A DNA stretch of 10,313 nt from Lachnospiraceae bacterium UBA7054 (GCA_002492725.1 DLAF01000056.1:1-10313); one strand, 5' to 3'; counted from the stretch's first letter, positions 1-7,199 are shown. The notes: generated by a model from the letters alone, not told the origin. Translations and numbers: made by a program.

Positions 1-2
1 CC

Positions 3-236
3 TTGACAAAGGGTATAGTTTATCTGGAGGATCTGCCGTTAAAGCAGTATACGCTGCAGCAAAATAAGCTGATACTGACCTATAACGCAAATTATGTCAC
101 TTCCGCGGAACTGCTTGCGCAAATTTTGGAGCAGACCACGATCACGGCAGTGATCACCCGCAAATCCGGGCTGGCGGACGCGGTCACGGGACTGGCCGTG
201 GAAGGAGAGATGGCAGCGCGCATAAAGGAGGAATAA
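3..236 (+). CDS. C-terminal fragment of a protein, possibly an ABC transporter ATPase (5' end outside window)
   Basis: An open frame enters from the left edge and ends at TAA 234-236, giving 77 residues. The TTG at position 3 is only the first possible start codon in the window, so the true start almost certainly lies upstream. No ATPase motifs are visible. The fragment has a small alpha/beta look (a strand-like QNKLILTYN stretch, a helix-like SAELLAQILEQ, then ITAVITRKSGLADAVTGLA). This resembles the accessory C-terminal region of NatA-type ABC ATPases, where a final strand is followed by a conserved helix. The next gene starts 5 bp later and is a complete ATPase of that type, so this could be a second nucleotide-binding subunit of the same exporter. 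That identity is inference from shape and context; an unrelated upstream gene is possible. The end of this gene also carries the ribosome binding site (AAAGGAGG, 224-231) of the next one. Confidence 0.55.
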   Translation: MTKGIVYLEDLPLKQYTLQQNKLILTYNANYVTSAELLAQILEQTTITAVITRKSGLADAVTGLAVEGEMAARIKEE

Positions 237-241
237 AAATT

Positions 242-1237
242 ATGAGCTTGATTGAGGTAAACGGGGTGAGCAAGGCGTTTCGGGTAAGCCGGCGGTCAGC
301 GGGTATCCCGGGTATGCTGGCAAATCTGATCCGGCCAAAATACGAAAAAAAGCAGGCGGTAAACGATATTAGCTTTTCCATTGAAGAGGGGGAAATGGTA
401 GGCTTTATCGGGCCAAACGGCGCGGGAAAATCGACCACTATAAAAATGCTTTCCGGCATTCTCTATCCTGACAGCGGAAGCGTGCGGGTAAACGGCTATA
501 TTCCGTATAAACAGCGAAAATCCTATGTGGGGAGCATCGGCGTCGTATTTGGGCAGAAGTCTCAGCTGCAATGGGATCTGCCCGTCATTGACAGCTTTGA
601 ACTGTTAAAAGCAATCTACCGTGTGCCAGAGGATGTTTATCAGAAGAATTTGAAGCGGTTTACGGATATGCTCGACATGTCGGGCTTCCTGAACCAGCCG
701 GTTCGCCAGCTCTCGCTTGGGCAGCGGATGCGTGCTGATATTGTCGCGGCGCTTTTGCATTCACCAAAGATTGTGTTTTTTGACGAGCCTACCATAGGCG
801 TTGACGTCGTGGGAAAGGAAACGATTCGAAATTTCCTCTGTGAACTCAATGAAAAAGACGGGATTACCATGCTCTTTACCACGCACGATATGCAGGATAT
901 CGAGAAAACCTGCAAAAGGCTGATCATTATCGATCAGGGAGCAAAAGTGTACGACGGTCTCCTGGCAGGCATTCGCAGCGCCTATGGGACGACGCGTCAG
1001 CTGGATGTGGAGTTTAGCGATGACTGTACGGTGGCTCCAATCGAACATGTGGAAATGAAGGAACTGGATGCTCCGGGCGGGCGCAAAAAACGCTTTTTGT
1101 TTGAGAGTAAAGAGGTGCAGATCGACGCGCTGATGAGTTCTTTATTAGCGGCTTATGCAATCAGGGATCTCACCGTTTCCGAGCCTGAGATCGAAGGGCT
1201 CATTCGAAAGATTTACAGTGGGGAGGTGGTAAGGTGA
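242..1237 (+). CDS. ABC transporter ATP-binding protein, NatA-like (exporter ATPase)
   Basis: This 331-residue cytoplasmic ATPase would power the two membrane proteins encoded directly downstream. All ABC motifs are present: Walker A GPNGAGKST at residues 57-65, Q-loop VFGQ at 102-105, signature LSLGQR at 157-162, Walker B IVFFDEP at 177-183, D-loop GVD at 186-188 and switch TTHD at 213-216. The stretch between the first strand and Walker A (about residues 14-40) is longer than in minimal ABC ATPases, and VVFGQKSQLQWDLP is intact; both are typical of the NatA-like group that pairs with ABC2_membrane_6 permeases. About 85 residues after the ATPase core form a C-terminal accessory domain ending in a helix (EPEIEGLIRKIYSG). 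The ATG is preceded by AAAGGAGG with 10-nt spacing. The stop overlaps the next start by 4 bp (GTGA), which implies translational coupling. ATPase function is secure; the exported substrate is unknown for this family. Confidence 0.95.
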   Translation: MSLIEVNGVSKAFRVSRRSAGIPGMLANLIRPKYEKKQAVNDISFSIEEGEMVGFIGPNGAGKSTTIKMLSGILYPDSGSVRVNGYIPYKQRKSYVGSIGVVFGQKSQLQWDLPVIDSFELLKAIYRVPEDVYQKNLKRFTDMLDMSGFLNQPVRQLSLGQRMRADIVAALLHSPKIVFFDEPTIGVDVVGKETIRNFLCELNEKDGITMLFTTHDMQDIEKTCKRLIIIDQGAKVYDGLLAGIRSAYGTTRQLDVEFSDDCTVAPIEHVEMKELDAPGGRKKRFLFESKEVQIDALMSSLLAAYAIRDLTVSEPEIEGLIRKIYSGEVVR

Positions 1238-2031
1238 AAAAATTTGCTCCCTATCTGGCCTTTGCGAAGAAAAGCTTTCTCGGGCGAAGCGCCTACCGAT
1301 TTGATCATTTTATGGGGATTTTTGATACCATTCTCCGTATCTTTATTTTCTGGGAAATTTACCGCGCTCTCTATGGCGGCCGAAGCGAGGTTGACGGAAT
1401 TACCCTCACAATGGTCACAACAAATTTTATCTTATCGATGGGCTTGGATGCCGTGTTTTTTGTTGACGACTATTATCTTCCGAGCCGTATCCAAAGCGGG
1501 AGTATTGCAACCGAACTCCTGCTCCCGGTAAGCATCCACGGAAGAATGCTGGCGAATAACATGGGGAATGCCCTGTTTCAACTGATTTTTCATTTTGTTC
1601 CGACAGTGGCAGTCTCCGTACTCGTCATTGGGATCGCGGCGCCGGCAGAACCGCTTGCGCTGCTTTTGTTTCTCCTTAGCGCTCTGTTGGGCTATGGCGT
1701 TTTGTGGACCATCAGTTTTGTGGCACAAATGTTTTCCTTTTGGCTGATCAATATATGGAGCATTGTGACCATTAAAAATTCTTTAATCAAAGTGCTGTCC
1801 GGTTCCATGATACCAATTTGGTTTATGCCGGACTGGATGCAGGAAGTCATTCATTTTACGCCCTTTTCGTCCATTTATTTCATGCCGGTGCAGATTTATC
1901 TGGGGCAGTTGTCCCTTTCGGATATTTTGAGCAGTTTTCTGATCCAGCTGTTTTGGATCGCAGTGTTATTCTCGTTTGGGATGCTCCTTTGGAAAAAGGG
2001 GCAGAAAAAGCTTGTGGTACAGGGAGGTTAG
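1234..2031 (+). CDS. ABC-2 type permease, ABC2_membrane_6/DUF990 family (first of two)
   Basis: This is a 265-residue integral membrane protein with about six hydrophobic segments, at roughly residues 25-45, 57-78, 113-135, 140-163, 166-190 and 234-253. It would form half of the export channel. Residues 86-98 read IQSGSIATELLLP; the second permease has a matching 13-residue segment (IQ/VR.GS..., ending in L.P) at its residues 91-103. This is the conserved amphipathic segment between early helices in this family, and it supports a heterodimer of paralogous permeases. A later IPIWFMPDW...TPF segment (193-211) is also family-like. The start is GTG at 1234, overlapping the ATPase stop, with GGGAGG at 1221-1226. 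The ATG-like alternatives downstream would cut into the first conserved segment. The family has no agreed substrate, so drug, lipid or peptide export cannot be distinguished from sequence. Confidence 0.88.
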   Translation: MKKFAPYLAFAKKSFLGRSAYRFDHFMGIFDTILRIFIFWEIYRALYGGRSEVDGITLTMVTTNFILSMGLDAVFFVDDYYLPSRIQSGSIATELLLPVSIHGRMLANNMGNALFQLIFHFVPTVAVSVLVIGIAAPAEPLALLLFLLSALLGYGVLWTISFVAQMFSFWLINIWSIVTIKNSLIKVLSGSMIPIWFMPDWMQEVIHFTPFSSIYFMPVQIYLGQLSLSDILSSFLIQLFWIAVLFSFGMLLWKKGQKKLVVQGG

Positions 2032-2037
2032 CGGATC

Positions 2038-2847
2038 ATGAGAAACGATACCATACATCTTGCGGGCGTCTATACGAAAACGGTTATGAAATCATGGTTT
2101 CAATACAGCGTGGATGCGGTGCTGCGTTCTCTTGCGGTATTTATCAGAGAAGCAGTCGGGATCGTTGTGATTTATTTTTCCATGCTGAAATTTGATACCT
2201 TGAACGGCTGGAACATTCACGAGCTGATGTTTCTGTTCAGTCTCCTGTTTCTGACGTATGGCATCCTCATCCTTTTTTTTACCGGAATGCGGGATTTTTG
2301 GAAAACCGTGCGGGACGGGAGTTTTGACCGTTTTATTTTGAGACCGCGGGGACTTCTCTTTCAACTGATTTTTTCCAATGCGGACTGGTTTGCCGCCATC
2401 GGCCACGGGGGACTGGGGATTGTTTTGTTTGTGATTTCAGCAGGGAAGCTGGGTATTATTTGGAACGCGGGCACGGTTGTTTACTATATTCTGGCAGTCA
2501 TAGGCGGCGTTTTGATTCAGGGAGCAATGTTTGTTTTTGTTGCGGCTCTCAATATTTATCTGCTGCAAACGGACAGTCTGGTAACGCTTTTTTATTGGGA
2601 TTTACGGAAATTTGCGGGCTATCCGATCAGCATCTTTCATCGGGCGATCCAGTTTTGCATGATCTATGTGGTTCCGTTTGCCTTTGTCAATTATTTTCCG
2701 TCGCAATTTCTGCTGCGCAAGGAAGATATGGCGGGCTATCCGGCTGTCTACATGTACCTGACGCCGGTCATCGGTGTCTGTATGTATTTGGCGGCATATG
2801 GGTTTTGGCGTTACAGTATTCGATTTTATAAAAGTTCCGGAAATTAA
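2038..2847 (+). CDS. ABC-2 type permease, ABC2_membrane_6/DUF990 family (second of two)
   Basis: This 269-residue polytopic membrane protein would be the second half of the exporter channel. Hydrophobic segments lie at about residues 32-50, 62-82, 120-136, 146-175, 203-220 and 238-256. Diagnostic segments are VRDGSFDRFILRP (91-103), which aligns with the matching segment in the first permease, and the YPISIFHRAIQF...PFAFVNYFP stretch (195-221), which is typical of the family. The gene starts 6 bp after the first permease, with GGGAGG at 2022-2027 and 10-nt spacing. It is therefore co-translated with the ATPase gene and is probably the last gene of the operon. No hairpin-plus-T-tract terminator follows within the 90 bp before the next gene, so read-through into the cyclase gene is possible. 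Family assignment is firm; the substrate is unknown. Confidence 0.9.
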   Translation: MRNDTIHLAGVYTKTVMKSWFQYSVDAVLRSLAVFIREAVGIVVIYFSMLKFDTLNGWNIHELMFLFSLLFLTYGILILFFTGMRDFWKTVRDGSFDRFILRPRGLLFQLIFSNADWFAAIGHGGLGIVLFVISAGKLGIIWNAGTVVYYILAVIGGVLIQGAMFVFVAALNIYLLQTDSLVTLFYWDLRKFAGYPISIFHRAIQFCMIYVVPFAFVNYFPSQFLLRKEDMAGYPAVYMYLTPVIGVCMYLAAYGFWRYSIRFYKSSGN

Positions 2848-2862
2848 AGGCGGTAATAAAAT

Positions 2863-2891
2863 TTGCATACAAAGTCCGATTATGTTATGGT
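2863..2891 (+). promoter_or_regulatory. Possible sigma-A promoter for the cyclase gene
   Basis: A TTGCAT box (2863-2868) is separated by 17 bp from TATGGT (2886-2891). Both boxes match the consensus at four of six positions. It would start transcription near 2898, about 40 nt before the cyclase ATG. The area is AT-rich and a second TATAAA occurs at 2891-2896, so the exact -10 is uncertain. Transcription from the exporter operon could also reach this gene. Confidence 0.35.
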
Positions 2892-2937
2892 ATAAAAGGA
2901 ATGCAGGTATCATTTTTATAGATCGGATGAAGTATAG

Positions 2938-4221
2938 ATGAAACATAAGTTAAAGGGAAGCGGTTTTTTTCGGGCACTGCTTAAGATGAACATGCTTCCG
3001 CTCATAATATTGACTCTGGTGATTACGACATTCAGCGCCAGTCGGTTTGCAAAATCCTTAAATGTGGAAACAAAAAACGGTCTTGTCGATATGTGTCATA
3101 CGGTTGCCGTCTGGTACGACACCGTATATGAGGGGGATTACCATGCACAGGAAAAGGACGGCGTCGTTTATCTGCTAAAAGGGGAGCATCCGCTAAACGA
3201 GGATTTTGCCATTCTTGATTCCATCAAGGAACAGACGGGCGTCGATGTTACGATTTTTTATCAGGATACCCGTATTGCTACCACGATCAGGACCAATCAG
3301 GGTGAGCGGGCCGTCGGAACAAAGGCTAACGCCACGGTGGTGGGTGATGTGTTAAAGGGCGGTCAGCCGCATTTTTATACGAGTACCATGGTGGAGGATG
3401 TTCGTTATTTTTCCTATTATGAACCGCTCTATGCCGCAGACGGGACATGTATCGGCATGCTCTTTTTCGGAAAGCCTTCCGCACAGGTGGAGGGCCTGGT
3501 TCGAAATTCACTCATCCCAATCATTGTATTTGGCATCCTGACGATGTTGATTGCCTGTGTGGTGACCATCCGCTTTTCCGGAAAACTTGTCACAGCAATC
3601 CGTAAAACAGAGAAATTTCTGATCACCATTACCAAAGGGGATCTTCATGAGGAGTTGGGTCAGGATGTTTTGGAGCGAAAGGACGAGCTGGGGGAGATGG
3701 GCCGCTATCTGATCCAGATGCAGAAGTCGCTGCAAAAATTGGTGGAGCAGGATATCCTCACCAGTCTGTACAATCGCAGAAGTGGGGAGAAACTTTTGAA
3801 ACGGATATGCAAAAACTATACGCAGGACGGGACGCCGTTTTGTGTGGCGATCGGTGATGTGGATCATTTTAAGAACGTCAATGACACTTATGGCCATGAG
3901 TGCGGTGATGTAGCGCTGGCGGAGATTTCCGCGCGGATCAAAAAGCATATGCAGGGACGGGGATTCGTGGTCAGATGGGGCGGAGAAGAAATGCTTTTAG
4001 TGTATGACGGCGTGCATCTGGACAAGGCCGCCGCCTATATGCAGGAGCTGCGGGAGGCAATCCGCACCGAACCTGTCGTTTATGGGGACACGAAGCTTCA
4101 TATCACGATGACTTTTGGCCTTACGGAAGGAAACGGTGAGAAGATTGAGCACATCATCCGAAACGCGGATGAGAAGATGTATCAGGGAAAGAATGGAGGC
4201 AGAGACAGGGTTGTGGTATAG
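2938..4221 (+). CDS. Membrane diguanylate cyclase with extracellular sCache sensor, HAMP and GGDEF domain
   Basis: This 427-residue membrane receptor should make cyclic di-GMP from two GTP in response to an extracellular ligand. The order is a transmembrane helix (about 15-36), an extracellular single-Cache sensor of the sCache_3 type (about 40-185; segments DVTIFYQDTRIATTI, VGTKA and YFSYYEPL...GMLFFG are typical), a second helix (191-211), HAMP (about 212-265) and GGDEF (about 270-427). In the cyclase domain the lead motif DILTSLYNR (272-280), the metal and substrate segment IGDVDHFKNVNDTYGH (305-320; D307) and RWGGEEM (346-352) are present. The signature reads GGEEM instead of GGDEF/GGEEF; the catalytic glutamate is kept but the final Phe is Met. 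The RxxD inhibitory site expected at 339-342 reads QGRG, so product inhibition is probably lost. The ribosome binding site (GGATGA, 2925-2930) is modest. The gene converges on the XRE gene, with 8 bp between the stops. Confidence 0.9.
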   Translation: MKHKLKGSGFFRALLKMNMLPLIILTLVITTFSASRFAKSLNVETKNGLVDMCHTVAVWYDTVYEGDYHAQEKDGVVYLLKGEHPLNEDFAILDSIKEQTGVDVTIFYQDTRIATTIRTNQGERAVGTKANATVVGDVLKGGQPHFYTSTMVEDVRYFSYYEPLYAADGTCIGMLFFGKPSAQVEGLVRNSLIPIIVFGILTMLIACVVTIRFSGKLVTAIRKTEKFLITITKGDLHEELGQDVLERKDELGEMGRYLIQMQKSLQKLVEQDILTSLYNRRSGEKLLKRICKNYTQDGTPFCVAIGDVDHFKNVNDTYGHECGDVALAEISARIKKHMQGRGFVVRWGGEEMLLVYDGVHLDKAAAYMQELREAIRTEPVVYGDTKLHITMTFGLTEGNGEKIEHIIRNADEKMYQGKNGGRDRVVV

Positions 4222-4229
4222 GACCCTGA

Positions 4230-4574
4230 TCAATCCTCTGTTTTCAAGAAACGGATATATCGAAGCAGATCGTGCCTGTTTTTCGTATTGAGTTGTTGAA
4301 TGTCATACATCACATCGTGCAGGGTGATATCGTCCAGATATGTTCCGTTCAGGTTCGTATTACCCGCATAGCCGGCATCGATGCCCAGAAGATAATCGGT
4401 GCTTACTTTGTAGTATTCCGATAGTTTCAGGATAGCCCAGAGGGGGATTTCGCGATTGCCGTTTTCGTAATTGGAATAGGTTTGCTGTGATACACTCAAA
4501 TATGCGGCTATCGTTTTCTGTTTGAGATTTTTATCTTCACGCAAATCTCTGATGATGGTACGCAATTCCTTCAT
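4230..4574 (-). CDS. XRE-family helix-turn-helix transcriptional regulator
   Basis: This 114-residue DNA-binding protein has a Cro/CI-type helix-turn-helix at residues 6-63 (LREDKNLKQKTIAAYLSVSQ, then QTYSNYENGNREIP, ending YKVSTDYLLG). Residues 28-44 span the recognition helix and the loop after it. A short C-terminal helical part (about 84-111) may serve dimerisation; there is no peptidase or ligand domain. I place the start at ATG 4574, where the family's usual MKEL opening begins and GGAAAGGA lies 11 nt upstream. The frame stays open to 4676, but the extra 34 residues include a hydrophobic stretch unlike this family and no good ribosome binding site; ATG 4595 is a second choice. The gene diverges from the fucosidase gene and has repeated boxes in its upstream DNA, so it plausibly regulates itself and its neighbour. 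That role is inference. Confidence 0.88.
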   Translation of the reverse strand: MKELRTIIRDLREDKNLKQKTIAAYLSVSQQTYSNYENGNREIPLWAILKLSEYYKVSTDYLLGIDAGYAGNTNLNGTYLDDITLHDVMYDIQQLNTKNRHDLLRYIRFLKTED

Positions 4575-4585
4575 TTCCGGCACGA

Positions 4586-4593
4586 TCCTTTCC
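4586..4593 (-). promoter_or_regulatory. Ribosome binding site deciding the XRE start
   Basis: On the minus strand GGAAAGGA lies 11 nt before ATG 4574. The in-frame ATG at 4595 and the first possible start at 4676 have no comparable purine-rich site, which favours the 114-residue product. Confidence 0.45.
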
Positions 4594-4612
4594 ATTTCTA
4601 CCAGTACAAAAC

Positions 4613-4639
4613 TGTTGTGAAATATGCTACCACACAACA
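4613..4639. repeat. 7-bp perfect inverted repeat upstream of the XRE gene, candidate operator
   Basis: TGTTGTG (4613-4619) and CACAACA (4633-4639) are perfect inverted copies with a 13-bp spacer, so their centres are 20 bp apart, or about two helical turns. The site lies 38-65 bp upstream of the chosen XRE start. That spacing suits binding of a dimeric helix-turn-helix protein on one DNA face and could mediate autorepression. Function is inferred from position and symmetry only. Confidence 0.45.
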
Positions 4640-4696
4640 AATAGAAGTAGACGAAAAACGCCAGAATGAATTGCATATAAAGCGCTATACAACAAA
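4630..4696. repeat. Two direct 12-bp boxes CYAYACAACAAA in the XRE-fucosidase intergenic region
   Basis: CCACACAACAAA (4630-4641) and CTATACAACAAA (4685-4696) match at 10 of 12 positions, in the same orientation, 55 bp apart or close to five helical turns. The first box overlaps the right arm of the inverted repeat at 4613-4639, so there are three copies of an ACAACA core in about 80 bp. This fits a multi-site operator that the neighbouring XRE protein could use, with looping possible. The region is AT-rich, so chance similarity is not excluded. Confidence 0.4.
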
Positions 4697-4722
4697 ATGG
4701 AGTAAAACAATTTTTTCAAGTC

Positions 4723-4751
4723 TTTTCATGAAGCGGTTATCTCATTATAAT
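4723..4751 (+). promoter_or_regulatory. Sigma-A type promoter of the fucosidase gene
   Basis: TTTTCA (4723-4728, four of six consensus positions) is followed after exactly 17 bp by a perfect TATAAT (4746-4751). Transcription would start near 4758 and leave a 5' leader of about 75 nt before ATG 4833. The 8-bp palindrome TTCATGAA (4725-4732) overlaps the -35 box and is a further candidate protein-binding site. Confidence 0.6.
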
Positions 4752-4816
4752 AAATGTATTATCTGACTGCAGCGCGGATCAGGCAGATTGTCGGGATGAA
4801 AAAACTTGTGCAGGTT

Positions 4817-4822
4817 GGGAGG
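4817..4822 (+). promoter_or_regulatory. Ribosome binding site deciding the fucosidase start
   Basis: GGGAGG sits 10 nt before ATG 4833, the same spacing used in the exporter operon. This rules out the in-frame TTG at 4806, which would place the site inside the coding region, and gives the family's usual N-terminus a few residues before LWYEQPA. Confidence 0.75.
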
Positions 4823-4832
4823 ACGAAAGGAC

Positions 4833-7064
4833 ATGAAATTATGGTATGAGCAGCCGGCTGCAAAATGGGAAGAGGCGATGCCCGTAGGAAACGGCAGGCT
4901 GGGTGCAATGATGTGCGGCGACGTGACACAGGAGACCATTTGGCTGAACGAGGACAGCGTGTGGAGCGGGAAACCTGTTAACAGGATCAATCCCGATGCG
5001 AAAGAAAATTTGCCCAAAATACGAAGCCTGATCAGGGAGGGAAAGATTCCTGAAGCTGAAGAACTTGCGCTGCTTGCGCTGTGCGGTACGCCGAATTCTC
5101 AGCGCTCCTACGAAACGGCCGGAGAATTATATCTGCATTTTAGAGGGACGGGAGAGGTGCGTCATTATCGGCGGGAGCTTGACCTTGAACAGGGCGTGGC
5201 GAGTGTTTTCTATGAGATGGGACAGACGAGATATGAACGGAAACTGCTCGCTTCTTATCCGGATCAGGCTTTAATCCTGCACATGGAGGCGCAGGGGCCG
5301 GATGACTTACAGTTTGTATGCAGACTGGAACGTTGTCATAACAGGCTCGATGAAGTTTGCGCGCAGGGGGACAGTCTGTGGTTTCAGGTAGACGGCGGAG
5401 AAGGGATTTCGTTTCTGGTTTGTCTATCGGTCAGACAGGAGGGCGGGACAATCCGTTCCATTGGAGAGCATCTGTCGGTGGAAGGGGCAAAGAAAGCAAC
5501 GCTGTATTTGAATATCGTCACAAGTTTTCGGGAAACGGCATTTCAAGAGGCGTGCCGCAGACAGCTTGCGCTGGCGGCGGACAAGGGATGGGATCGGTGT
5601 TTTGCCGCTCATAGGGCGGACTATCAGGCGCTTTTTGGTCGTCTGCACTTGACACTCGGAAAAGACGAGGAAAAAGAGGAAGAACCTACAGACAGGCGTT
5701 TGCAGGCGATCAGGGAGGGGAAGGAAGATGTGGGCCTGTTTGCGCTGTATTTTCAGTATGGACGCTATCTGCTGCTCTCCGCAAGCAGAGGAGAATGCCT
5801 TCCCGCCAATCTGCAGGGCATTTGGAATCACAGGCTGACGCCGCCCTGGGACAGTAAGTTTACGATCAATATCAATACCGAAATGAATTACTGGCCGGCG
5901 GAAAGCGGAAATCTTTCCGAATGTCATTTTCCTTATTTTTTACATTTGAAGAAGATTATGGAGAACGGGAGACGGACGGCGGAGCAGATGTATGGCTGTC
6001 GGGGATCCGTTGCGCATCATAATGTAGATTTATACGGGGATACGGCGCCGCAGGATCTTTATATTGCCGCGTCGATCTGGCCGATGGGGGAAGCGTGGTT
6101 GGCAACGCATATCTATGAACATTATCTGTATACACAGGACAGGGATTTTCTGGAAGAATACTTTCCCGTGATACAGGCGAGCCTTGATTTTTTTGAGGAT
6201 TTTCTGATTGAAGATGAACAGGGGCGGCTGGTGATTTCTCCGTCGGTATCGCCGGAAAATACTTACATACGAAGTGATGGCGTAAGGGGGTGTCTGTGTG
6301 AAGGCGCCACCATGGATATTGAGATCCTGTCAGAGCTGCTGCGCGGCTATCTGGGCGCCTGTGAAGTTTTGCAAAAGCCGTCTGTGCTGTCGGACAGAGC
6401 GAATCGTATTCTGGAGAGGCTGCCTAAACTCGGGATTGGCAGGCATGGACAGCTGAAGGAATGGCTGGAGGACTATGACGAGGCCGAACCGGGACACCGC
6501 CACATTTCGCATTTGTACGGCGTATATCCCGGCAGCAGCATAACCTGGCAGGATACGCCCGAATTGATGCGCGCTGCAAGGATCACTCTGGAGAGAAGGC
6601 TCTCTTTTGGCGGCGGACATACAGGCTGGTCAAGGGCTTGGATCATTGGTCTGTGGGCAAAATTTTTGGATGGTGATAAGGTTTATGAAAATCTGCACGC
6701 ATTGCTGGCGGACAGCACATTCCCGAATCTGATGGATAACCATCCCATGGGCGACGGATATGTTTTTCAGATTGACGGGAATCTGGGAGCGACGGCGGCA
6801 ATGATAGAAATGCTGGTACAATGCCGTAATGGCGAAATCCATCTGCTCCCCGCCCTGCCGAAGCAGTTTGGGGAGGGCAGCGTAAAAGGCGTTTTGCTGC
6901 GGGGCGGCATAACGTTTTCTATGCAGTGGAAGAATCAGAAAGTTCTGCAGGCCTCCTTTTTGTCGGCCGCAGAGCAGAGGGTGACAGTGTATGCAAACGG
7001 AGAGGAAAAAGAAGTAACGCTGCAGGCCGGTGTGACAAGTTTGACCTGGGATAGCCCTTCCTGA
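4833..7064 (+). CDS. GH95 alpha-L-fucosidase (intracellular)
   Basis: This 743-residue glycoside hydrolase of family GH95 releases alpha-1,2-linked L-fucose from oligosaccharides by an inverting mechanism; some family members act on L-galactose instead. The N-terminal beta domain opens with the diagnostic LWYEQPAAKWEEAMPVGNGRLGAM and LNEDSVWSG (about residues 3-46). The (alpha/alpha)6 catalytic domain carries QGIWN (328-332), NINTEMNYWPAE (346-357), SPSVSPEN (469-476), QLKEWLEDYDE...HRHISHLYGVYPG (540-567), GGGHTGWSRAW (593-603) and QIDGNLG (646-652). The paired Asn of NIN and carboxylates in these motifs are where the known Asn/Glu/Asp catalytic set of GH95 should fall; the exact mapping is from memory. 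Length fits a one-domain family member. There is no signal peptide, so it acts in the cytoplasm on imported sugars. It is transcribed alone from the 4723 promoter and diverges from the XRE gene. Confidence 0.93.
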   Translation: MKLWYEQPAAKWEEAMPVGNGRLGAMMCGDVTQETIWLNEDSVWSGKPVNRINPDAKENLPKIRSLIREGKIPEAEELALLALCGTPNSQRSYETAGELYLHFRGTGEVRHYRRELDLEQGVASVFYEMGQTRYERKLLASYPDQALILHMEAQGPDDLQFVCRLERCHNRLDEVCAQGDSLWFQVDGGEGISFLVCLSVRQEGGTIRSIGEHLSVEGAKKATLYLNIVTSFRETAFQEACRRQLALAADKGWDRCFAAHRADYQALFGRLHLTLGKDEEKEEEPTDRRLQAIREGKEDVGLFALYFQYGRYLLLSASRGECLPANLQGIWNHRLTPPWDSKFTININTEMNYWPAESGNLSECHFPYFLHLKKIMENGRRTAEQMYGCRGSVAHHNVDLYGDTAPQDLYIAASIWPMGEAWLATHIYEHYLYTQDRDFLEEYFPVIQASLDFFEDFLIEDEQGRLVISPSVSPENTYIRSDGVRGCLCEGATMDIEILSELLRGYLGACEVLQKPSVLSDRANRILERLPKLGIGRHGQLKEWLEDYDEAEPGHRHISHLYGVYPGSSITWQDTPELMRAARITLERRLSFGGGHTGWSRAWIIGLWAKFLDGDKVYENLHALLADSTFPNLMDNHPMGDGYVFQIDGNLGATAAMIEMLVQCRNGEIHLLPALPKQFGEGSVKGVLLRGGITFSMQWKNQKVLQASFLSAAEQRVTVYANGEEKEVTLQAGVTSLTWDSPS

Positions 7065-7093
7065 TCTTTGCCTTACCGCCTGTGGCTGCGATG

Positions 7094-7121
7094 TCGGCAG
7101 GATGTGGCCATTACTTATAAT
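7094..7121 (+). promoter_or_regulatory. Possible promoter for a short transcript downstream of the fucosidase
   Basis: TCGGCA (7094-7099, four of six consensus positions) is followed after 16 bp by a perfect TATAAT (7116-7121). Initiation near 7128 would reach the terminator at 7166-7199 after about 70 nt without any plausible open reading frame. This could be a small RNA, a chance TATAAT, or nothing. The remaining 7200-7356 stretch before the next gene shows no convincing promoter. Confidence 0.3.
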
Positions 7122-7165
7122 AGAAGATCGGACATATTATCAGAAAATAGAAAGGGTTTGAAACG

Positions 7166-7199
7166 GTCGGGATGGAAAAGCTTCCCGGCTTTTTCTTTT
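7166..7199 (+). terminator. Rho-independent terminator after the fucosidase gene
   Basis: GTCGGGA (7166-7172) pairs over 7 bp (one G-U) with TCCCGGC (7183-7189) across a 10-nt loop, directly followed by TTTTT, C and TTTT (7190-7199). It sits about 100 nt beyond the fucosidase stop and should end that transcript before the YxeA-family gene. Confidence 0.8.

Noticed and set aside
1818..2195. 125-residue open frame overlapping the two permease genes
   Set aside because: It is out of frame with two clear membrane proteins and shows no hydrophobic or domain pattern of its own.
4575..4676. N-terminal extension of the XRE protein with a hydrophobic stretch that could be read as a membrane helix
   Set aside because: No good ribosome binding site precedes 4676, the family normally begins at MKEL, and the DNA carries repeat boxes typical of a regulatory region.
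4728..4742. Possible CcpA (cre) site in TGAAGCGGTTATC near the fucosidase promoter
   Set aside because: The spacing between TG and the central CG is one base short of the cre consensus, so the match fails.
4754..4849. Upstream open frame of 31 codons overlapping the fucosidase start
   Set aside because: Its ATG lies at or before the predicted transcription start, and neither it nor the internal ATG at 4796 has a ribosome binding site.
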